Position numbers and translations under genes: made by a program. A stretch of 64,000 nt of DNA from the NCBI GenBank assembly GCA_027886185.1, contig WOAB01000127.1, positions 1 to 64,000 of the forward strand. Direction: 5' to 3'. The notes below the pieces were generated by a model. That model was not told where the DNA came from and did no database searches. It worked only from the letters and a program-made list of their open reading frames with translations. Within the stretch, counting starts at the first letter, position 1, and every line of letters begins with the position of its first letter. This DNA comes from Rheum nobile. Its lineage: Eukaryota > Streptophyta > Magnoliopsida > Caryophyllales > Polygonaceae. Positions 58,405 through 64,000 of this stretch are shown in pieces.

Positions 58405-58858
58405 GTGCTTGTTTGGTTTGGAAGCAAATTCATGGGAATTTAAATATCCAAGGAAGTGGAATCAAGTATATGTGTTTGGTTACCCTTTTTTCTATCTAGA
58501 AATCCATGTATTTAAATTCATAGAATTTCTAATTCCTTCATTATACAGGAAGTACACTTAACTACAAGGGGGTAGGTAAGATTTTCTTTCCCCATTATTT
58601 TAATCCCCAAATCACCTAATTACCTTCTCTCAAGATTTTCTTCCCCTATTATATTTATAGGGTTATAGTAGTAATTTTATATAAATTCCTGCAAACTTCC
58701 CACATCCAAACAAACAAAATGTAGTTTTCAATATCACATGATTAAAATGTTAACCAAACATAATTTCTTAAATCCTAGGAATTGTAAATCCCAGGAACTT
58801 ACTTCATGGGAAGTAAATCCCAGGGAATTGCACTTCCTCTCTTTAACCAAACGAGCAC
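58405..58858. mobile_element. Tourist-like (PIF/Harbinger) MITE
   Basis: 454 bp, flanked by TTA (58402-58404 and 58859-58861). Ends GTGCTTGTTTGGTT and GTGCTCGTTTGGTT (as reverse complement) form a clear terminal inverted repeat. Inverted inner segments around CCTAGGAATTGTAAATCC-like sequence. No coding capacity. Confidence 0.85.
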
Positions 58859-59761
58859 TTAGGGTCTCTCAACTATTTTCTTAGCATGGAATTTATTTCC
58901 ACACCTCAGGGCATGGTTATCACACAAAGGAAATTCATACAAGAGCTTTTACATGATTTCTCACCAATTCCTTCCAGGAATGTGTCTAGTCCTTTGGACT
59001 GTTCAACAAAGTTACAAGTTGACAAAGATATTCCTCTATCTGATCTTACTTCCCACAGAAGGCTCATGGGCAAACTGAATTATTTTGTCAACACTAGGCC
59101 AGACTTGGCATTCTCTGTGCAACACTTATGTCAATTTATGCAAGCTTCAACCTCTGCCCACTAGGATGCTGCTATGCATACACTTTAGTATCTTCAAGGC
59201 ACCATCAATTTAGGCCTCTTGCTACCTTTATCCTCTGATTTCACTCTACAGGCTCACTATGACTCCGAATGGGCTTCTTGCCCAACCACTAGATGATTTG
59301 TTAGTGGCTTTTATGTCAGCTTGGGTGGTGCTCCTTTGTCTTGGAAATCCAAGAAACAAGTGACTATTTCATTGTCTTCAGCAGAGGCTAAGTATAGATC
59401 TTTGAGGCGTGACACTGCTGAGCTTGCTTGGTTAAGCATGTTTCTTCATGAGATGGAGGTTCCCAATGTTCAACCAATTCCAGTAAAGTGTGACTCTCAA
59501 TCTGCCATCTACATTGCTAAAAATCCTGTCTTCCATGAGAGAACCAAACATATAGAGTTAGATTGTCACTTTGTAAGAGCCAAGTTGCTAGAAGGGCTCA
59601 TATCTCTTACTCATGTTCCAACTTCTCTGCAAGATGTTGGTGTATTCACTAAACCTTTGCCTTATCATGTACATACTACAGTCTTACCCAAGTTGGGTTT
59701 GATTCCTCATGAATCAACCGCCGACTTGAGGGGGGATGTTAACATGACTAAGTGTAATTAG
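58859..59761 (+). pseudogene. Copia RT C-terminus and RNase H, broken
   Basis: Open pieces 58886-59164 (R-P-D-L-A-F-S-V-Q-H) and 59321-59761 (W-K-S-K-K-Q-V-T-I-S-L-S-S-A-E-A, then F-H-E-R-T-K-H-I-E-L-D). A stop near 59162 and further changes lie between them. The last frame runs into the 3' LTR. Confidence 0.85.
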
Positions 59762-59870
59762 TCTTAGCTAACTCGGCAATATAAGCCTCGCTCTGTAACA
59801 GAATTCAGTCAATGAAATCATAACATAATTTTTTCCATTTTGCTCTCTTCTCTCTCTTCATATTCTAACA
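59737..59870 (+). repeat. 3' LTR of the short-LTR copia element
   Basis: 134 bp, preceded by the polypurine tract GAGGGGGGA. It matches the 5' LTR with a few indels, including an extra ACATAATTTTT-like stretch. Confidence 0.9.
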
Positions 59871-61679
59871 CGCCGCCGTACTAGGATTTGTCGTCGCCGT
59901 TCGTGGCTCGTGGTGGTCGGATGGGCAGTCATGACTGTTGTAGCATCAAGATAAGCCTTGAGCTCATTGTTGATGATGATCAGCAGGCGGGCCCACAACC
60001 CATAAATACATATATATTGGATCTAAAGCCCAATTAACATAGCTAGTCCAAATTCAACTCGAGTTCGATCGAGCGGTATAATTTCGATCCACTTTTATTC
60101 GTATTTGTCCTTAGAAAATTTCAAAAAATATTTTTATGAATAAATTCATAAATATTTATTGAATTTAATTACTTGAGTTCATCAAAATAAATTAATTGAT
60201 ATTAATTATTTTTTTGGTCCATGTCATTATTCGTCGGATAACGTGTAGACCCAAAACTTTGCTAGAGTTATCATGGAGCAGAGTTCAGGCTTCCAGAAAG
60301 CGAATCAATGGTTATCGTCTCATCTAGATTCATCGACGAATCTAATTAAGACAAGTGGCAGTTCACTCTTGCAATTTATTCCATATTTTTCTTAATTGAC
60401 AATTAATCTGTTGTCTTAATTAAGTTGAGACAAATATTCTTAATGTTGTGTTTGGGAACTTGTGTGTTAAATTGGTGTGTAAATGAACCATTTTATTAGG
60501 TTGTATATTTGCTAGCAACGACCCGCATATATATATTATTATTGTACGGTGCTAGGTGGACTTTGGTGTGGATTTATATGTTAGTTAGCACGAGTATTCG
60601 TAGGAACTCTATTTACCTTGTGAGGTTTATCTGTTTTATTATAACTTGGTATTAGGAGGATTACTGCCCTAATACTTTTTGGTCAGCACCTACCCTTATT
60701 CGAATATAAGTGGCGGTGCACTTAGCTAGTGCCCAATTTCGGGATTCGTCCCATGATCTATATCTCATTGCGAGATTGGTATGGATTAAAAGCTTTAACG
60801 TAAATGCACGTTTTAGAATTAAATAAGATAAGTGCCGTTTTGTACATAATTAATATACACTCGTGCGAGAAGTACAACGTGGAACTCGCCCGGTCTCTTG
60901 TCTAAAGTAAGTCCCCTTTCCAATCTAGATTCACATTATGCGGTGAGGTTAGTTGAGGACCCAAATATTCAATGAGGCATTTTCAAAACTTTGCGTGATA
61001 AATATAATGTTCCCAAACAAATTCATTTATTTCCCATAAGACTCAATTCGTTGGAGTCTTCTCTTTAAACATGTCTTTTCTTTGTTTCAGTAGGAGTATA
61101 GTAGTCATATACCGTTTACAGAGTTTTATTCGAGAAACAAGGATAGTGACTATATACGACTACAATAACCATTCTGTTTTTCACCCTTGCATAGTCTTTC
61201 ATTAGACTAACCAACCGTTCCTTTTCCTTGCATGGTTGGCTGATGTCATCCGTCTTATACGACACATCAGTGGTTGGTCTTAGACGATTTAAAGTAAAAA
61301 TTGAAGACAAAGGCTTACAGTTGAAGTTCGAAGATTTAAAGTAATATTTTTTTAAAGTTGTCTAGTGTTGACTTAATCTTCTTAAATAAATGTAAGACCT
61401 AGTTAAGTTAGTCATGTGTTAGGGTTTATTTAACAAGTCTTCCGTTGTATTGTAATTTCGATTGTAAAACTTGTCTCCTCAATTTACGAGGGCATATTTT
61501 AATAAAGGTTTAAGTATTTGTTTCAAAAGTCTTCCGTTATTTACTCTGTTATTATTTAATGTTCATTTATTTATTTAAGAATAATTGTTCTGATTAAAGC
61601 CTTGGGTGGCTTTGGACTTTACAGTTCGAGGTCACTGGCATGTGGCACTACCAACGTAAGTCGGGGGTGTTACATTTTT

Positions 61680-61910
61680 TGGATCGATTCTCCGACTTCA
61701 TGCCCCCGTCTTTCAGATATAGCGGGCCTGGCAACTAGTGCCACTTTTGATTCTGAGCAGTTTGTGCTCGAACGCGCTTAGCAGGTTGTGCTAACATATG
61801 TAGGAGCTAGCGTGATGGCTAGTGCAAGTTTGGTTTCAAAGTAGCTTGTGCTCTAGCATAGATAACAAAATGTGTCATTAGTGCATAACCGATGCCTTGA
61901 TTTTGACAAT
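61680..61910. other. Spacer between two opposed LTR ends
   Basis: About 230 bp with repeated GTGCTAGT, TTGTGCTC and TAGCAGGTTGTGC words. No primer-binding site follows either LTR end, so it is not the interior of an element. No gene seen. Confidence 0.5.
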
Positions 61911-62530
61911 GTAACAACCCCGACTTATGTCGGTAGTGCCACACGCCAGTGACCTCAAAGTTTTAAAGTCCAAAGCCACCCTAGGCTTTAATATGAACAA
62001 TTATGCGTAAATACAATCACAATAAAGGGTAAATAGAGAAAGACTTTTTAAAAGAAATACTTAACTTTTATTGAAATCTTTCCTCGTAAATTAAAGAGAT
62101 AAGCTTTACAACTCGAAATTAAAATACAATAGAAGACTTCTTAAATAAACCCTAAACACGTGACTAATTTATATAAGTATTACATTTATTTAAGAATATT
62201 AAAATCGATACTAAACATCTTCAAAATAAAATTACTTTAGAACACAACCTTCAACTGCAAGCCTTCGTCTTTGATTGTTACTTCAAATCGTCTGAGACCA
62301 ACCACTGATGTTCCGTATAGGACGGATGACACCAGCCAACCATGCAAGGAAAATGAACGGTTGGTTAGTCTAATGAAAGACTATGCAAGGGTGAAAAAGG
62401 AATGGTTCTTGTAGTCATATATAATCACTACCCTTATTTCTCGAATAAAACTCGATAAACGGTATATGACTACTATACTTCTACTGAAACAAAGGAAAAA
62501 GGCATGGTTCAAGATAAGACTTGATAAGCC
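61911..62530 (-). mobile_element. Second gypsy-type LTR fragment, inverted
   Basis: Starts TGTAACAACCCCGAC at 61911, so on the minus strand this is an LTR 3' end (GTTGTTACA). It closely matches the reverse complement of 61080-61674 (CGCCAGTGACC..., CGGATGACACCAGCCAACC..., TCGAATAAAACTCG). It breaks off near 62530, where unrelated sequence starts. Similar words occur in the 22847-25249 LTR. Confidence 0.7.
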
Positions 62531-64000
62531 CCAGCCAACCTCTAGCACCACCAACGCGGCCATGGCGTCCTCCATGGAGCGTCTCATTGACATTGGTTTT
62601 ATATTGCGTTTATTACTATGTTTAGCACTTTCTATATTTGGTATTATTACGTTTAGACTTTGCTATTTGTGGAACATTCCATTTGTACCAGGTGATGTTT
62701 TTAGCACTTCCTATTTAGTATTACTTGGGCGTGTGTGTCTCTTATCTTTAAGAGAGCCAACCCATAAGGGTTTCATTAGATTTCTTATAGCCCAAGTGAT
62801 AAGCACTACTTTGTAGGGCTTAACTGAGAGTTATTAGAGGGTTTATTGGTGCCATTCGGGTAGATTTAGACACATTCATATGCATGGCGTTTGGGGGCGA
62901 AGTTTGGTGTTTTTGGAGGTGTTTGAGCTGTTTTGGATATCATAGGAGACGCCAAGGAAGTGAAGAGATGAGTTGAGGAAGCAGAAGCGAGAAGTCAAGA
63001 CTGAAGACCACCGCACCCTGCGGTGGGAAGATGACTGCACCCGCGGCGAGAGACCAGAGAGTTGGCGTCTAGACACTAGAAGACTGCCGCACCCCGCGGC
63101 ATGAATGCCACCGCACCCCACGGTGGCGATGCGCTGACGAGATTTATTTCGTTTTTATTTTATTTTCCGAGACTTTATTTTAGGATTATTATTTCCTTTT
63201 ATTTTATTCTTAAGTATTTGTCCTAGTATTTAAGACTATTTTAGAAGACTTAGTAGTTAACCCTAGTTGCCACCTTTCATCGTTTTTCTCTCACAAATCC
63301 TAATGGAGAACTAACCCTCCATTGTTGTACTTGACAGTTTGAAGCCAGCAATTGATTGGTTGTGAGTTTTCTACTCTTGTTCGTTTTCCTATCTAGTTGG
63401 ATTAATTCTCTTGTGCTTGAATGTTTATTGAATCTTATTGATTTATCTAGACTGATCACCTAGGTTTATTGATATTATCCATATAGCTAGGACTTGTGAT
63501 TCCGGGTTCGGGTTGCATATCTAGTAGCAAACACGATTTACATGAGCGGGTTGCGAGTGTTCATCGTGAGAGAGAGTTAATTGCATGTTATAGTAACGGG
63601 TTGTTTCTATTGCATGTATCTTGTTAAATCCTTGGTTGAATGCTATTGCTTTGTTGAGTCTTGAAGGTTTTCGGATTTGACCTAGTAATAAGTACTATTA
63701 GGGCTAGTAGAACTAATAGTTACCTAAGATCGGGATAAGGACAACTATAGGAAAGATAAGAACTTGAGGCTAATAGAATTCAGTGATCAACCATATCTCT
63801 TGTTGTGTGGATCTTTGTCAGGTGTGACGTTTCCCCCCACCATATTCACAACCTTTACTTGCGAATTTGTTTACTTGTTTTCTTGCTTTATTTACTTGGT
63901 TACTAAGAAACTCATACAACAACCCCCCCCTAGTTCCTAGTTGGTAGTTTACGAAACACAAGAATTGATAACCTGATTCCCTGTGGGATCGACCCTGACT
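62531..64000 (+). mobile_element. Probable gypsy LTR / leader sequence running off the window
   Basis: From about 62600 the sequence looks like a long gypsy LTR: repeated TTTAGCACTT words, a GC-palindrome array (63008-63129), a weak TATA-like TAGTATTTAAG at about 63224, a leader, and at 63980-64000 CCCTGTGGGATCGACCCTGA, a phrase I associate with leaders of Athila-type elements. No primer site is reached. The piece 62531-62597 (GCCATGGCGTCCTCCATGG) may be a foreign scrap at the junction. Class assignment is from memory. Confidence 0.45.
63008..63129 (+). repeat. Third GC-rich palindrome array (CCGCACCCCGCGG type)
   Basis: Four imperfect palindromes of the type CACCGCACCCTGCGGTG at about 63008-63027, 63034-63050, 63084-63103 and 63107-63129, about 100 bp before a weak TATA-like box at 63224. 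Different sequence from the ACGGCGACCGCCGT arrays but the same layout. Confidence 0.7.

Larger units (their letters stand above)
54458..59870 (+). mobile_element. Ty1/copia element with short LTRs and three insertions
   Basis: Starts TGTTAACATGACTAAG and ends TTCATATTCTAACA, with a CGCCG target duplication (54453-54457 and 59871-59875). The native LTR is only about 134-140 bp. It has a primer-binding site and gag, integrase, RT and RNase H pieces, and it contains a hAT MITE, a solo LTR and a Tourist-like MITE. Deletions fuse gag to integrase, so it is non-autonomous. Confidence 0.9.
53304..61674 (+). mobile_element. Ty3/gypsy-type solo LTR (~2.95 kb) split by a copia element
   Basis: Begins TGTAATAACCC and ends GGGGGTGTTACA, with TTTTT on both sides (53299-53303 and 61675-61679) as a five-base target duplication. 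A TATA-like ACTATATATAGGG is at about 53971. Without the copia element (54458-59870 plus its TSD) the LTR is about 2953 bp. No gag or pol and no second LTR in line, so it is a solo LTR. The frame 53993-54340 lies in the transcribed leader and is probably not a gene. The poly-T duplication is low-complexity, which slightly weakens the boundary call. Confidence 0.7.

Noticed and set aside
62466..62816. Open frame of 116 codons near the second gypsy LTR
   Set aside because: It crosses a junction between LTR sequence and unrelated sequence; the middle piece looks gene-like but is too short to support.

Overview
This is a stretch of nuclear genome from a flowering plant, probably a eudicot. The evidence is an intronless GRAS transcription-factor gene, a four-exon TMEM18-type gene with plant-like introns, AT-rich spacers, and dense nests of plant retrotransposons (Ty1/copia, Ty3/gypsy LTRs, L1-type LINEs) and small DNA transposons. 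I cannot name the species. Real host genes are few; most of the window is mobile DNA, and most of that is broken.

Region 1 (1-14276) is one giant palindrome of two ~7.1 kb arms whose centre is at 7109, with almost no spacer. Each arm carries the same cargo in mirror order: a LINE 3' end, a TMEM18 gene, a tRNA-derived SINE, a hAT-like non-autonomous element, a fold-back MITE, a Tourist-like MITE and a LINE RNase H scrap. The right-arm TMEM18 gene (10909-12764, minus) is intact over four exons and encodes 163 residues. The left-arm copy has a length change in every exon, several of them in homopolymer runs. The palindrome may therefore be a fold-back assembly artefact rather than a natural inverted duplication. 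Region 2 (13885-19245) is two L1-type LINE copies fused head to head at about 16500.

Region 3 (19565-27349) is a deleted, non-autonomous copia element with a 5-bp target duplication (AGTTA). It contains a hAT transposase fragment inside its 5' LTR, a hAT MITE inside its 3' LTR, and a 2.4 kb gypsy-type LTR flanked by a ~317 bp duplication of copia sequence. Region 4 (27355-34550) holds the GRAS gene (28446-29870, minus), its promoter region, a long stretch with no recognised gene, and two possible exons of an unidentified minus-strand gene.

Region 5 (34554-44292) is a non-autonomous element sitting in a (TA)n tract. Inside it is a young 8607-bp SIRE/Maximus-type copia element (34932-43538; TSD ACAGT; two 835-bp LTRs differing at about 11 sites) with gag, pol and an env-like remnant, all now broken. 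That element is saturated with the heptamer GGGAACT/AGTTCCC on both strands and in all reading frames. Region 6 (44293-53300) holds a GATATC-rich repeat with a hAT MITE, a minus-strand LINE, and a decayed PIF/Harbinger transposon with Myb-like and DDE-transposase remnants.

Region 7 (53304-64000) is a nest resolvable by target duplications: a ~2.95 kb gypsy solo LTR (TSD TTTTT) containing a copia element (TSD CGCCG), which itself contains a hAT MITE, a 950-bp solo LTR and a Tourist-like MITE. Further gypsy LTR sequence follows to the window end. Three different LTRs in the window carry arrays of GC-rich imperfect palindromes about 80-110 bp upstream of a TATA-like box. This shared promoter architecture and the heptamer saturation of the SIRE-like element are the two signals I find least explained.
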